Positions 46,961 through 56,000 of a stretch of 63,023 nucleotides of DNA are shown here, in pieces. Both the position numbers and the translations under genes were made by a program. Origin of the DNA: an uncultured Burkholderiales bacterium. GTDB lineage: Bacteria > Pseudomonadota > Gammaproteobacteria > Burkholderiales > Burkholderiaceae_C. The stretch lies in the NCBI GenBank assembly GCA_903844385.1, contig CAIMTJ010000047.1, positions 1 to 63,023 of the forward strand, read 5' to 3'. Below the pieces are notes generated by a model. The model was not told the DNA's origin. It did not search any database and saw only the letters and a list, made by a program, of their open reading frames with translations. Position 1 is the first letter of the stretch; each line of letters opens with the position of its first letter.

Positions 46961-48862
46961 TTAACCCAAGCCCAGCACAAGGGCCAGATGGTAGGTCAAG
47001 AAACTGGCTGCATAGGCCAGCACAAAGAGGTAGGAGAGCATGATCAAGGGCATGCGCCAGCCGTTGGTCTCGCGCCTGACCGTGGCGATGGTGGACAGGC
47101 ATTGAGGCGCGAACACAAACCACACCATCAAGGACAAAGCACTGGCCAAGCTCCAAGACTGTGCGATGAGTGGACCGAGGTTGCTGGCTGTGTCACCACC
47201 TTGCGAGGACAAGGCGTAAACGGTGCCCAAGGCGCTCACCACCACCTCGCGAGCCGCCATGCCAGGAATCAAGGCGATGCTGATTTGCCAGTTAAAACCG
47301 ATGGGCTCGAAAATGGGGGCCAAGGCGTGACCCAACATCCCCGCAAAACTCGCCTCAATGGGCAGACCCTCAAAGCCGATATCGGGACTGGGAAAGCTCG
47401 CCAGGAACCACAACGCAAGGGTCAAGAGCAAAATCACGCCACCGACGCGGTTGATGAAAATCTTGGCTCTTTGCCACAGCCCCATCGCCACATTTTGAGC
47501 CGTGGGCCAGTGGTAAGAGGGCAACTCCATCATCAAGGGCCTGGTGAGGGTGCCTGCACGGGTGAATCGTTTGAGTACCCATGCGACAGCCATGGCACCC
47601 ACAATGCCCATCAAGTAAAGAGCAAACAGCACCAAACCGCGCAGTGACAAGCTGCCGGCGACCAAGGTGTTGGGGATGAAGGCGGCAATGAGCAAGGTGT
47701 AGACAGGCAAGCGCGCCGAGCACGTCATCAAGGGAGCGATCATGATGGTGACCCAGCGGTCGCGTGGATTGGAGATGGTGCGCGCGGCCATGATGCCGGG
47801 AATGGCACAAGCAAAGCTCGACAGCAAGGGGATGAAGGAGCGCCCCGACAGGCCCACACTGCCCATCAATTTGTCGAGCAAATAGGCAGCCCTGGGCAAA
47901 TAGCCCGACTCTTCGAGCACCAAGATGAAGAAAAACAAAATGAGAATTTGTGGCAAGAAGACCAACACGGCGCCTGCGCCTGCGATCAAACCATCGACGA
48001 GCAGGCTTTTGACAAGGGGGTCGTCGATCAGACTCCCCACATAGCCGCCCAAGGCCAAGAAGGTGTTTTTAATCAGGTCCATGGGTGCGATGGCCAAGTC
48101 AAAGACGGCTTGAAACACCACAAAAAGCACCCCCCCCAAGAGTAAAGGGCCCCAGAGTGGGTGCAATACCCAGCGATCAATGTGCTCACTCCAGGCGTCG
48201 GGTTGGATCTGATCGATCCCCAAGTCATGCAAGATGCTTTGGATGCGCTTGGCGTCATGGGTGTCTGAACTGTCTGAGGTGGGGGCTGGCGCCAAGGCCG
48301 TCTCGGGCAAGCCCAAGGGGTCTGCAAATGCCTGCATCAAATGCGCTTTGAGTGCGGCGACCCCTTGCGCGTGAATGCCCACCGTGGGAACGACGGGCAT
48401 TCTCAGTGCGCTCGATAGGGCTTCGGGGTCGATGTGGAGTCCTCTTTTTTTCGCCAAGTCCGACATATTCAGCGCCAAGACGCAAGGCACGCCCAAGCGT
48501 TGTACCGCCAAGGCCAACTTCAAGGTGCGCCTGAGGTTGGTGGCGTCCACCACGCAAACCGCCAAGTCGGGACGTTTCTCTCCAGCGGCCAAGCCCTTCA
48601 AGACATCGTGGGTCACGCGTTCGTCTAGCGAGCGCGGGTAAAGGCTGTAGGCGCCCGGTAAATCCAAGACCCGCAAGGTTTGGCCTGTGTCGCCCCAGAC
48701 CATCTTGCCCTCTTTTCTCTCCACCGTCACCCCGGCATAGTTGGCCACCTTTTGGTGGCTACCGGTCAAGGCATTGAAGATGGCGGTTTTGCCGCAATTG
48801 GGGTTGCCAATGAGGGCCACCAAAGGCGAGCTGTCCACAAAATGCAAGGTCGCTGTTTGCAC
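46961..48862 (-). CDS. feoB: Ferrous iron transport protein B
   Basis: 633 residues from GTG 48862, which lies just after the feoA stop with CGGAG upstream; TTG 48886 is an alternative. It imports Fe(II). The N-terminal G domain has GNPNCGKT, the DLPGAYSL switch and NMSD. The membrane part carries two Gate regions, with CAIPGIMAARTI and SLRGLVLF. Pairs with feoA; no feoC seen. Confidence 0.95.
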   Translation of the reverse strand: MQTATLHFVDSSPLVALIGNPNCGKTAIFNALTGSHQKVANYAGVTVERKEGKMVWGDTGQTLRVLDLPGAYSLYPRSLDERVTHDVLKGLAAGEKRPDLAVCVVDATNLRRTLKLALAVQRLGVPCVLALNMSDLAKKRGLHIDPEALSSALRMPVVPTVGIHAQGVAALKAHLMQAFADPLGLPETALAPAPTSDSSDTHDAKRIQSILHDLGIDQIQPDAWSEHIDRWVLHPLWGPLLLGGVLFVVFQAVFDLAIAPMDLIKNTFLALGGYVGSLIDDPLVKSLLVDGLIAGAGAVLVFLPQILILFFFILVLEESGYLPRAAYLLDKLMGSVGLSGRSFIPLLSSFACAIPGIMAARTISNPRDRWVTIMIAPLMTCSARLPVYTLLIAAFIPNTLVAGSLSLRGLVLFALYLMGIVGAMAVAWVLKRFTRAGTLTRPLMMELPSYHWPTAQNVAMGLWQRAKIFINRVGGVILLLTLALWFLASFPSPDIGFEGLPIEASFAGMLGHALAPIFEPIGFNWQISIALIPGMAAREVVVSALGTVYALSSQGGDTASNLGPLIAQSWSLASALSLMVWFVFAPQCLSTIATVRRETNGWRMPLIMLSYLFVLAYAASFLTYHLALVLGLG

Positions 48863-48863
48863 C

Positions 48864-49115
48864 TCATGGCTCCGAGGAGACTTCAATCAACTGGGCTTCA
48901 GCTTGCCTGAGGGCAAAGGTCGACTGACCCACTCGCACCACCATGGGGTCGCCCCCGATCATGGCTTTGCTTAAGATTTGGACTTGCTCGCCAGGCACAA
49001 AGCCGATGTCCTCGAGCTGTCTGGCCAACCCGCTTTGGGACTCGAGCGAGCGCACGGCCTTGACCCAAGCTTTTTCATGCTTGGGCAGTCGATCGAGCGA
49101 TAAAAAAGAATCCAT
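48864..49115 (-). CDS. feoA: Ferrous iron transport protein A
   Basis: 83 residues. SH3-like cytoplasmic partner of FeoB. LEDIGFVPGEQVQIL and the FALRQAEAQLI end are typical. A Fur-like box lies about 20-36 bases upstream. Confidence 0.93.
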   Translation of the reverse strand: MDSFLSLDRLPKHEKAWVKAVRSLESQSGLARQLEDIGFVPGEQVQILSKAMIGGDPMVVRVGQSTFALRQAEAQLIEVSSEP

Positions 49116-49132
49116 TGAACTATTTTACATTA

Positions 49133-49151
49133 AATGAGAATTATTCGCATT
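49133..49151 (-). promoter_or_regulatory. Fur box upstream of feoA
   Basis: AATGAGAATTATTCGCATT is a 9-1-9 inverted repeat with a single mismatch and matches the Fur consensus well. It sits 18-36 bases before the feoA start, where it would block transcription when iron is plentiful. Confidence 0.8.
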
Positions 49152-49232
49152 CAGGTGGGTGATGACACCCCAGAAGAATCGGGTTTGTCGAGGGCGAGCA
49201 GCTGCGAAAAGCCAGCCAAGGGGATGGCGCAA

Positions 49233-50336
49233 TCAGCTCACCCGAACCCATGCACCTTGAGGTGGTTTGGCCTGCACGCGGCCGATGACCGAGGCTTGAG
49301 AAAAGCCTGAGGCTAGAAAAAGGCTCAAAACCTCTGGCGCACTCTCAGGCGAGCAGCTCACCAACAAGCCCCCACTGGTTTGGGGGTCACTCAAGAGGTC
49401 TTGAGCCCAAGCGGGCAGTGTGTTGGAGAGTTCGACTTGGTGGCCGTAACTCGCCCAATTGCGAGCCGATGCACCCGTCACATGGCCGGCCTCAATCAAG
49501 GCTTGGACTCCGGGCAAGAGTGCGATCTCTCCCCAGTTCAGCGCCAATTGGACCCCTGAGCCCTTGGCCATTTCAAGGGCATGGCCCAGTAAGCCAAAGC
49601 CGGTGACATCGGTCAAGGCTCGGACACCGGGCATCTTGGCAAGCGCCGAGCCAGGCCGGTTGAGTTGGGTGGTGGCCGCAATCAGTTGGTCATAAGCGGG
49701 CGCGCTGAGTTGGTTTTTCTTCAAGGCCGCCGACATCACACCCACCCCCAAGGCTTTGCCCAAAATCAAACAGTCACCCACCTGGGCTTGTGAATTTTTC
49801 TTCAAATACTGAGGGTCCACCAGTCCCAAGGCCACCAAGCCATAAATGGGCTCGACGCAATCAATGGTGTGACCCCCCGCGAGGACCACGCCTGCGTCTT
49901 GGCACACCGACTGTCCACCGCGAAGGATGTCGGCAATCGTTTGGGCATCCAAGGTGTTCACCGGCATGGCCACGATGGCCAGGGCCAAAATCGGTTGTCC
50001 CCCCATGGCATAGACGTCACTGAGGGCATTGGTGGCAGCGATGCGACCAAATTCAAACGGGTCATCCACGATGGGCATGAAAAAGTCGGTGGTCGCCACC
50101 AGCGCTTGGTGTTCGTTGAGTTGGTAGACAGCGGCGTCGTCTGAAGTCTCCAGGCCCACCAAGAGCTCCTTGGGGATGGGCAGGCTCGCCGTTGAGCTGT
50201 GTGTGCGACGCAAAATGTCTTGCAGCACAGCGGGTGCAATTTTGCAGCCACACCCCCCGCCATGCGACAAGGACGTCAAGCGTGGGGTTTGGAGGGGCAG
50301 CTCAGCGTTGGTCTTGGAAGTTGAGAGGTCTTGCAT
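49233..50336 (-). CDS. selD: Selenide, water dikinase
   Basis: 367 residues. Makes selenophosphate from selenide and ATP. The active-site Cys29 (Cys, not selenocysteine) and Cys31-Lys32 are in GGGCGCK. DDAAVY, ATNALSDVYAMGG and TGFGLLGH are also present. No selA, selB, tRNA-Sec or mnmH gene lies beside it, so its use (selenocysteine or 2-selenouridine) is not shown here. Confidence 0.95.
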   Translation of the reverse strand: MQDLSTSKTNAELPLQTPRLTSLSHGGGCGCKIAPAVLQDILRRTHSSTASLPIPKELLVGLETSDDAAVYQLNEHQALVATTDFFMPIVDDPFEFGRIAATNALSDVYAMGGQPILALAIVAMPVNTLDAQTIADILRGGQSVCQDAGVVLAGGHTIDCVEPIYGLVALGLVDPQYLKKNSQAQVGDCLILGKALGVGVMSAALKKNQLSAPAYDQLIAATTQLNRPGSALAKMPGVRALTDVTGFGLLGHALEMAKGSGVQLALNWGEIALLPGVQALIEAGHVTGASARNWASYGHQVELSNTLPAWAQDLLSDPQTSGGLLVSCSPESAPEVLSLFLASGFSQASVIGRVQAKPPQGAWVRVS

Positions 50337-50544
50337 TGGTCTATTTTAAAGGACACAGTGGGTTGGGGTTTTGTGGGACGAGGGGAAATTTTTCACTCCA
50401 AAGCGCAATGATCATTTTTCTTGATCCAGCTCAATCGGCCGCCCCCATGCCCGAAAATCCTTGCAGCCTGTAAGCCCGCTGACTTGGAGTCCCTCAGGGG
50501 TGTTTTGGCTGTCCGCAACTCAGGCTAAGCCGAGGATAAAATGC
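50337..50544. other. Intergenic interval between selD and a small ORF
   Basis: About 200 bases between divergent genes. It should hold the selD promoter and that of the rightward genes. I see no tRNA fold and no clear promoter pair. GAGGA at about 50532 serves the small ORF that follows. Confidence 0.4.
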
Positions 50545-50703
50545 GTGCAATTGTCCCCGACGGCTTTGCCTCCTGGTGTTGCCCATGGGTTTGGTGCTCG
50601 GGGTCAAGTTCTTCATCTCGAACGCAAAGGCTCCCTCATGTTTTTATCGTTCTGCCCACCCGCACAAGATGCGCGGGCGACACACTGGGAGTGGATGGCG
50701 TGA
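50545..50703 (+). CDS. Possible 52-residue protein of unknown function
   Basis: GTG start with GAGGA upstream. The product begins MQLSPTALPPGVAHGFGARG, then LHLERKGSLMFLSFCPP, and ends RATHWEWMA. Composition is protein-like and the frame stays open upstream of the GTG. It may be a small real gene or the end of a decayed one. It precedes the pseudouridine synthase by 38 bases. Homology was not recognised. Confidence 0.3.
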   Translation: MQLSPTALPPGVAHGFGARGQVLHLERKGSLMFLSFCPPAQDARATHWEWMA

Positions 50704-50741
50704 GCACCAAAGCCAGTGACCGTGGCGCAAAACCTGTGCGC

Positions 50742-51500
50742 ATGCAACTCCAAGATCTTTTGTACTCCCAAGGCTTTGGGACTCGGCGCATTTGTCAAGG
50801 CTTGATCGAGCAGGGCCACACCCAGTTGGGTTTACTGGGGCAGGCCAGCGTTTGTGACGATCCATGGCAAGAGGTGCAGGTCGAGCGCGATTGGCCCTTT
50901 GTGGTGCAAGGTGATCAATGGTTTTATTGGCCCAAGGCTTATTTGGTGATGAACAAGCCCGCGTCCACCGAATGCTCTCAAAAGCCCTCGCATTGGCCCA
51001 GTGTTTATTCCTTGTTGCCGGCCCCTTTGCGCCTTCGCCCGCAAAAATCGGCGGTCCAAGGCGTTCAGGCCGTGGGTCGCTTGGACCAAGACACAACGGG
51101 CATGCTGCTCATGACCGACGACGGCGTTTTGATTCATCAACTCGCCTCTCCCAAGCACCATGTGTCCAAAGTGTATGACATCACCACCGAGGATCCTATT
51201 GCACCCCAAGCCCTGGCGCAATTGTTGGACGGTGTGGTGCTCAGCGACAGTGCGATTCCTGTTCGGGCTCAAGCCATCGAACAAATCAGCGAGCGCTTCA
51301 TTCAGATGACCCTCACTCAGGGCAAATACCACCAAGTCAAGCGCATGCTGGCAAGCGTTGGTCACTTGGTGGTGGGCTTACACCGCTCTCAAATGGGGGG
51401 CTTGAGCCTCCCCGCCGACTTGGCGCCTGGTCAATGGCGAGCCTTGAGCTTGCCTGAGTTGGCGTTAATTCAACACGGTGCTCAAGTCCCAGGGGCTTAG
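50742..51500 (+). CDS. RsuA-family 16S rRNA pseudouridine synthase
   Basis: 252 residues from ATG 50742; a longer in-frame version from 50541 lacks family support. An S4-like N-terminal RNA-binding part (about 1-60) precedes the catalytic core with Asp115 in VGRLDQDTTGMLL. YLVMNKP and the GKYHQVKRMLASVG end are typical of RsuA/RluB/E/F. Similar length to RsuA (U516 of 16S rRNA), but the exact target is inferred. Confidence 0.88.
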   Translation: MQLQDLLYSQGFGTRRICQGLIEQGHTQLGLLGQASVCDDPWQEVQVERDWPFVVQGDQWFYWPKAYLVMNKPASTECSQKPSHWPSVYSLLPAPLRLRPQKSAVQGVQAVGRLDQDTTGMLLMTDDGVLIHQLASPKHHVSKVYDITTEDPIAPQALAQLLDGVVLSDSAIPVRAQAIEQISERFIQMTLTQGKYHQVKRMLASVGHLVVGLHRSQMGGLSLPADLAPGQWRALSLPELALIQHGAQVPGA

Positions 51501-51670
51501 ATGTTCACGCTGCCCTTGGCAAGAGCGTTGATTTGGCACCAATCTGGCGCAAAAACACCCGGCAAGGCTGGTTTTGAATCCCCCTTTTAAAGGGGGCAAC
51601 AATGGCGATGTGTGAAGGGTTTCATTGAAATTTCCATTAAACTGAGGTCATGGCTTTGGAAGTAATGCAT

Positions 51671-52657
51671 ATGAACCGATTTGTATCGCGCGCGAGTGGC
51701 TTTGCCCTCACGCTGTGTTTGGGCGTGTTGTGTTCGAGCGCTCACGCTGCGACCCCAGTGTTTGTGCTGAACTCACTCGACTCCACCGTGAGTGTGATTG
51801 ATCCGAGCGATTGGCATGTCACCAAAACCATCGACACCGGCAAGGAGCCGCACCATTTGTATCTCACTCCTGATGAGCGCTCCATGATTGTGGCCAATGC
51901 GGGTGGCGACTCTCTCACCTTCATTGACCCCAGAACGGCCGAAGTTCAACGCGTCGTCAAAGGTACATTGGATCCCTATCAATTGCGGTTTTCTCCAGAC
52001 ATGAAATGGTTTGTCACCTTGGCCAATCGATTGAACCATGTGGACATTTACCGCTGGGACGGCCAAGCTTTGACCTTGGTCAAACGCGTTCCCACAGGCA
52101 AAACGCCCAGTCACTTGTGGATCGACTCCAAAAGCACCTCGGTCTACGCCACGATGCAAGACTCGGATGAATTGGTGGCGATCGATTTGGCCACCCAAAC
52201 CCTCAAATGGAGAATCAAAACTGGCTCAACACCTGCCGATGTGTTTGGCAGCTCAGATGACAAATCCTTGCTCGTGGCCATGACGGGAGGCCAAGAAGTT
52301 CAAGTCTTTGATATCACTCAGTCGCCCGCTCATTTGGTCAAAACCATTCCCACAGGCCAAGGCGCGCATTCGTTCAGGGCTTTGGGGGACGGTCAACATG
52401 TCTTGGTGAGCAATCGCGCGGCCAATACAGTGAGTGTGATTGATCTGCCCACCTTGAGCGTGGAGCGCAGCTTTGCCGCGCCAGGAGGACCTGACGATAT
52501 GGAAATATCAATGGACCGCAAAACCGTCTACGTGTCCTCGCGTTGGATTAAAAAGCTCAGCATCATCGACTTGGCTTCAGGCAAACTGCTCAAACAAATC
52601 AATGTGGGCAAGTCTCCCCACGGGGTTTGGACGCTAGAGCACGCCCCACGGCAATGA
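51671..52657 (+). CDS. Periplasmic YVTN-type beta-propeller protein
   Basis: 328 residues from ATG 51671, eight bases after GGAAG. A signal peptide (about 1-26, ending SSAHA) precedes repeated blades such as DSTVSVIDPSDW, NTVSVIDLPTL and KKLSIIDLASGKLL. It is probably a surface or periplasmic scaffold. Its stop overlaps the deacetylase start (ATGA), and the sterol-desaturase-type gene follows, making a three-gene cassette. Confidence 0.88.
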   Translation: MNRFVSRASGFALTLCLGVLCSSAHAATPVFVLNSLDSTVSVIDPSDWHVTKTIDTGKEPHHLYLTPDERSMIVANAGGDSLTFIDPRTAEVQRVVKGTLDPYQLRFSPDMKWFVTLANRLNHVDIYRWDGQALTLVKRVPTGKTPSHLWIDSKSTSVYATMQDSDELVAIDLATQTLKWRIKTGSTPADVFGSSDDKSLLVAMTGGQEVQVFDITQSPAHLVKTIPTGQGAHSFRALGDGQHVLVSNRAANTVSVIDLPTLSVERSFAAPGGPDDMEISMDRKTVYVSSRWIKKLSIIDLASGKLLKQINVGKSPHGVWTLEHAPRQ

Positions 52658-53601
52658 AAGTTGGCCGCTGGTTCGATACGGGTCTGATGCTCGCTGCCAT
52701 GAACCTTGCCCGACTCAGCACCGTTTTTCACCAACGCTCAAGCCATCCTTGGGCCTGGGCCTTGGCCCTCATCTTGAGCGCCATGGGTGTGGCCATGGCG
52801 GCACAGACCACATGGGTTGACCCAGGTGCTGCGCAGCCCTGCAACAAGCCGCTTTACCTCACCTTTGATACCGGTCACATGGGGGTTGCTCCTTTGATCG
52901 CCCAAGTGCTTGAACAGCACCAAGTGAGGGTGACTTTTTTTGTGGCCGATGAGCCCGCGCAAACTGGGGGCTCGAGCTTGAGCCCAGCTTGGGCGAGTTG
53001 GTGGAGAGCACGTGCACTAGCGGGTCATCAGTTTGCTTCTCACACCCTGGATCACGTCTATTGGAAGGCGGATTTGCCCCAAAGTGGTGGTTTTCGCGTC
53101 AAGCCTTCTGCAGGGGCCCATTCGGGAGAAGTCTCTCGCTACAGTGCCCAGGAGTACTGCCAAGCGGTGGAGGCGGCAGCCCACCGCATTGAAGAGTTGA
53201 CCCAAAAACCAGCCTTGTCTTTGTTCAGGGCACCAGGGGGTAAAACCTCGCCGCAGTTGCTCGCGAGTGCACGCGCGTGTGGCTTTGATCATGTGGGTTG
53301 GAGCGATGCGGGATTTTTGGGCGATGAGTTGCCAAGCCAAGCTTACCCCAACGCCTTGCTGCTGAAAAAAGCACTCGCGCAGATCAAGTCTGGCGACATC
53401 TTGATGGCCCATTTGGGCATTTGGTCGCGCAAAGATCCTTGGGCGCCAGCGGTGCTCGAGCCCTTGCTTGAGGGTTTGCATGAGCGAGGTTTTTGTTTTA
53501 GAACCTTGGATCAGCAGCCGCAATACCAAGCTTGGATTGCCCAACACCGCAGGACCTTGGGGCAGCCCAGGCCTGCCGAGTCCGTCTCAACAGGAGGCTA
53601 G
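52654..53601 (+). CDS. Divergent polysaccharide-deacetylase-like protein
   Basis: 315 residues with an N-terminal hydrophobic segment (about 33-50), so secreted or membrane anchored. NodB-like motifs: TFDTG at 70-74, where the usual TFDDG has a second Asp; SHTLDH with His130 and His134; RAPGG at 192-196; and MAHLG with His253. Thr73 replaces a metal-binding Asp, so metal binding or activity may differ. Substrate unknown. Coupled to the propeller gene by ATGA. Confidence 0.82.
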   Translation: MKVGRWFDTGLMLAAMNLARLSTVFHQRSSHPWAWALALILSAMGVAMAAQTTWVDPGAAQPCNKPLYLTFDTGHMGVAPLIAQVLEQHQVRVTFFVADEPAQTGGSSLSPAWASWWRARALAGHQFASHTLDHVYWKADLPQSGGFRVKPSAGAHSGEVSRYSAQEYCQAVEAAAHRIEELTQKPALSLFRAPGGKTSPQLLASARACGFDHVGWSDAGFLGDELPSQAYPNALLLKKALAQIKSGDILMAHLGIWSRKDPWAPAVLEPLLEGLHERGFCFRTLDQQPQYQAWIAQHRRTLGQPRPAESVSTGG

Positions 53602-53603
53602 GT

Positions 53604-54587
53604 ATGGTGGAGTGGAACAATCTCTTGCCCCAAGGCGCCGATCTCCTGTTGGAGTGGGTGGCTCAGCCGCTCTTGTTCAATCTCGGCCTTGGTGGCTGGG
53701 TTGAAGATGCTTACGAGGCCTGTGAGTGGGTCTTATGGGGACTCATTGAGCTCACCGTGATGGTGGCTCTCATGTGGCCCTTACAAAAGCTCTGGCCCGC
53801 TGAGCGTGTCAGTGCCCTTCATGGGGCCCAGAGGCAAAGCGCCATTCGTGTGGATGTGATCTACACCATGATTCATCGCCTAGGGCTTTTTCGTTTGGTG
53901 TTTTTCATGGCGTTCAATGCGCCCATCGATGCGGTCATGGGGTCTTTGCGTCAAGCCGGTTGGCCCACCTACCACTTGGAGCAGTGGCTACCCGGTTTGG
54001 CTGATCAAGCGGTGCTGTCCTTCTTGGTGTACTTGGTGGTGCTCGATTTTGTCAATTATTGGATCCACCGCGCTCAGCATCAATGGTCATGGTGGTGGGC
54101 CTTGCACGCCGTGCACCACTCTCAACGGGTGATGACGTTTTGGAGCGACAGCCGCAATCACTTGCTCGACGATGTGGTGGTGGCGTTCGTGGGCGTGATC
54201 CTCGCCCAAATGATCGGTGTGCCGCCTTCCCAGTTCGTCCTTCTTGTGGTTTTGACCCAACTCGCCCAAAGTTTGCAGCACGCCAATGTCCGTTGGAGTT
54301 GGGGGCCACTTGAGTGGCTGTGGGTGAGTCCACGTTTTCACCGCTTTCACCACAGCATGGGTGCCGGGCATGAGTTTTCACCAGGAGTATTGGGGGGGCA
54401 TAATTTTGGGGTCTTGTTGCCTTGGTGGGATGTGTTGTTTGGCACCGCCAATTTTGACAATCGCTACGACCCCACCGGTATCAGGCAGATGGTGGGGGTT
54501 CAAGAGGTTTATGGCGACGGTTTTTGGCAGCAGCAGCGCTTGGGGCTCAAGCGGATGTGGCGATCTTTGCGTTCACCGCCTCGCTAG
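53604..54587 (+). CDS. Sterol desaturase / fatty acid hydroxylase superfamily protein
   Basis: 327 residues from ATG 53604 with a near-perfect AGGAGG. Integral membrane di-iron enzyme. Histidine boxes: HRAQH (155-159), HAVHH (168-172) and FHRFHH (245-250), plus NH at 185-186 and QHAN near 225. Several hydrophobic segments. It probably hydroxylates or desaturates a lipid; the specific lipid is unknown. It follows the deacetylase by 2 bases. Confidence 0.9.
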   Translation: MVEWNNLLPQGADLLLEWVAQPLLFNLGLGGWVEDAYEACEWVLWGLIELTVMVALMWPLQKLWPAERVSALHGAQRQSAIRVDVIYTMIHRLGLFRLVFFMAFNAPIDAVMGSLRQAGWPTYHLEQWLPGLADQAVLSFLVYLVVLDFVNYWIHRAQHQWSWWWALHAVHHSQRVMTFWSDSRNHLLDDVVVAFVGVILAQMIGVPPSQFVLLVVLTQLAQSLQHANVRWSWGPLEWLWVSPRFHRFHHSMGAGHEFSPGVLGGHNFGVLLPWWDVLFGTANFDNRYDPTGIRQMVGVQEVYGDGFWQQQRLGLKRMWRSLRSPPR

Positions 54588-54737
54588 GTTCAGGGTGGCT
54601 TTGTGGTATCTTTCAAGCCGCCCGCATGGGGCGCTGGACGTTGCGGGTGTGGCCGTTTGACAGAGATCACTGTCATGGGCGTGGTGTGAAACGGTCTGAA
54701 GAGGAATAAGGGTGGAACTTTTTTGTTGAATGTTGCA

Positions 54738-56000
54738 ATGGCTGATCGCCTCAAGCGCTGGCGTGAGTCCTCGCCAGAGCTCCAAGAGCTCTTCACCCAC
54801 AAGGGTTTTGTTCGGTATTGGTGGTCCAAAATTGCTGCCGGCACCGCCTCTCAAATGCTCATGGTGGCCTTGGCTTGGCAAATGTATGACCTCACGGGCA
54901 GTGCCTGGGACTTGGGCCTGGTGGGCTTGTATCAGTTCTGTCCAGCTCTGGTCTTGACGCTTTGGGCTGGCCATGTGGCGGACCGTTTGCCGCGCGAAAA
55001 AATTGTGATGGTTTGTTGGGCGATTCAATCCCTGGTGGTTTTTGTCATCCTTTTGGCCATCTGGCAAGATGCCTTGAGTCGGTCCTTTTTATTGGGTGTG
55101 TCATTGGTGCTGGGTGTGGTGAGGTCATTTCAAAACCCGGCCCAACAAGCGTTGTTGCCCAGTCTTTTAGAAACCCATTTGTTGCCTCGAGGCATGGCCT
55201 TGAGTTCGATGGGTTATCAAGCGAGCGTGGTGGCAGGACCCGCCTTGGGCGGTTTACTCTATGCAGTGCATGCCAATGCGGTCTATGGTTTGTGCTTGCT
55301 GCTGTATGCGCTCTCGAGTCTTTGGTTCCTGGGCTTAACCACCCAACCCGTTCATCGCGAGCAAGAAGTGGCCAGCCTCGAGTCGGTCTTGGCTGGGGTG
55401 GTCTATGTTTGGCGGGAAAAAATCATTTTGGGGTCGGTGTCTTTGGATTTGTTCGCCGTTTTGCTGGGCGGCGCCACAGCGCTTTTGCCCATATACGCCA
55501 AGGATATTTTTCACACTGGACCTTGGGGTTTGGGTTTGCTCAGAGCCGCTCCAGCGTTTGGTGCCATTGCGGTGTCGCTGTTTTTGACGCGGTGGCCACT
55601 CACCAGGCATGTGGGCCGAGTGCTGCTCGCATCGGTGGGCGTCTTTGGTGTGAGTATCATGGTCTTTGCCGTCTCTGAGGTGTTTGTTCTCTCCTTTGTT
55701 GCCCTCATGGTCAGTGGGGCTGCAGACATGGTGAGTGTGGTGATTCGTCAAACCCTGGTTCAAATTGACACGCCGCCCGACATGCGCGGACGCGTGAGCG
55801 CCGTCAACATGGTCTTTATTGGGGCGAGCAATCAATTGGGGGAATTCGAGTCTGGGGCCACGGCAGCTTGGTTTGGCCCGATTGCCGCGACCTTCATTGG
55901 CGGTTTGGGCACCTTGCTGGTGGCGGTGTCATGGGGGTATTTGTTCAAGTCGCTCCTGCAGCGCGACCGCTTGAGCGATCAAGTACAAACGCCGAACTAA
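54738..56000 (+). CDS. MFS transporter, EntS-like exporter family
   Basis: 420 residues from ATG 54738. Twelve predicted helices. Motif A-like GHVADRLPREK follows helix 2, and VRSFQNPAQQALLPSL and the C-terminal MRGRVSAVNMVFIGASNQLGE are characteristic of the MFS_3/EntS group. Substrate unknown; no siderophore gene is nearby. The end overlaps the convergent ureD by 4 bases. Confidence 0.88.
   Translation: MADRLKRWRESSPELQELFTHKGFVRYWWSKIAAGTASQMLMVALAWQMYDLTGSAWDLGLVGLYQFCPALVLTLWAGHVADRLPREKIVMVCWAIQSLVVFVILLAIWQDALSRSFLLGVSLVLGVVRSFQNPAQQALLPSLLETHLLPRGMALSSMGYQASVVAGPALGGLLYAVHANAVYGLCLLLYALSSLWFLGLTTQPVHREQEVASLESVLAGVVYVWREKIILGSVSLDLFAVLLGGATALLPIYAKDIFHTGPWGLGLLRAAPAFGAIAVSLFLTRWPLTRHVGRVLLASVGVFGVSIMVFAVSEVFVLSFVALMVSGAADMVSVVIRQTLVQIDTPPDMRGRVSAVNMVFIGASNQLGEFESGATAAWFGPIAATFIGGLGTLLVAVSWGYLFKSLLQRDRLSDQVQTPN

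Noticed and set aside
50337-50544. Possible tRNA-Sec gene near selD
   Set aside because: No acceptor stem, T-arm or TCA anticodon loop could be placed.
54962-55678. 238-codon frame inside the MFS gene on the same strand
   Set aside because: Shadow in another frame; the MFS helices and motifs are in the other frame throughout.
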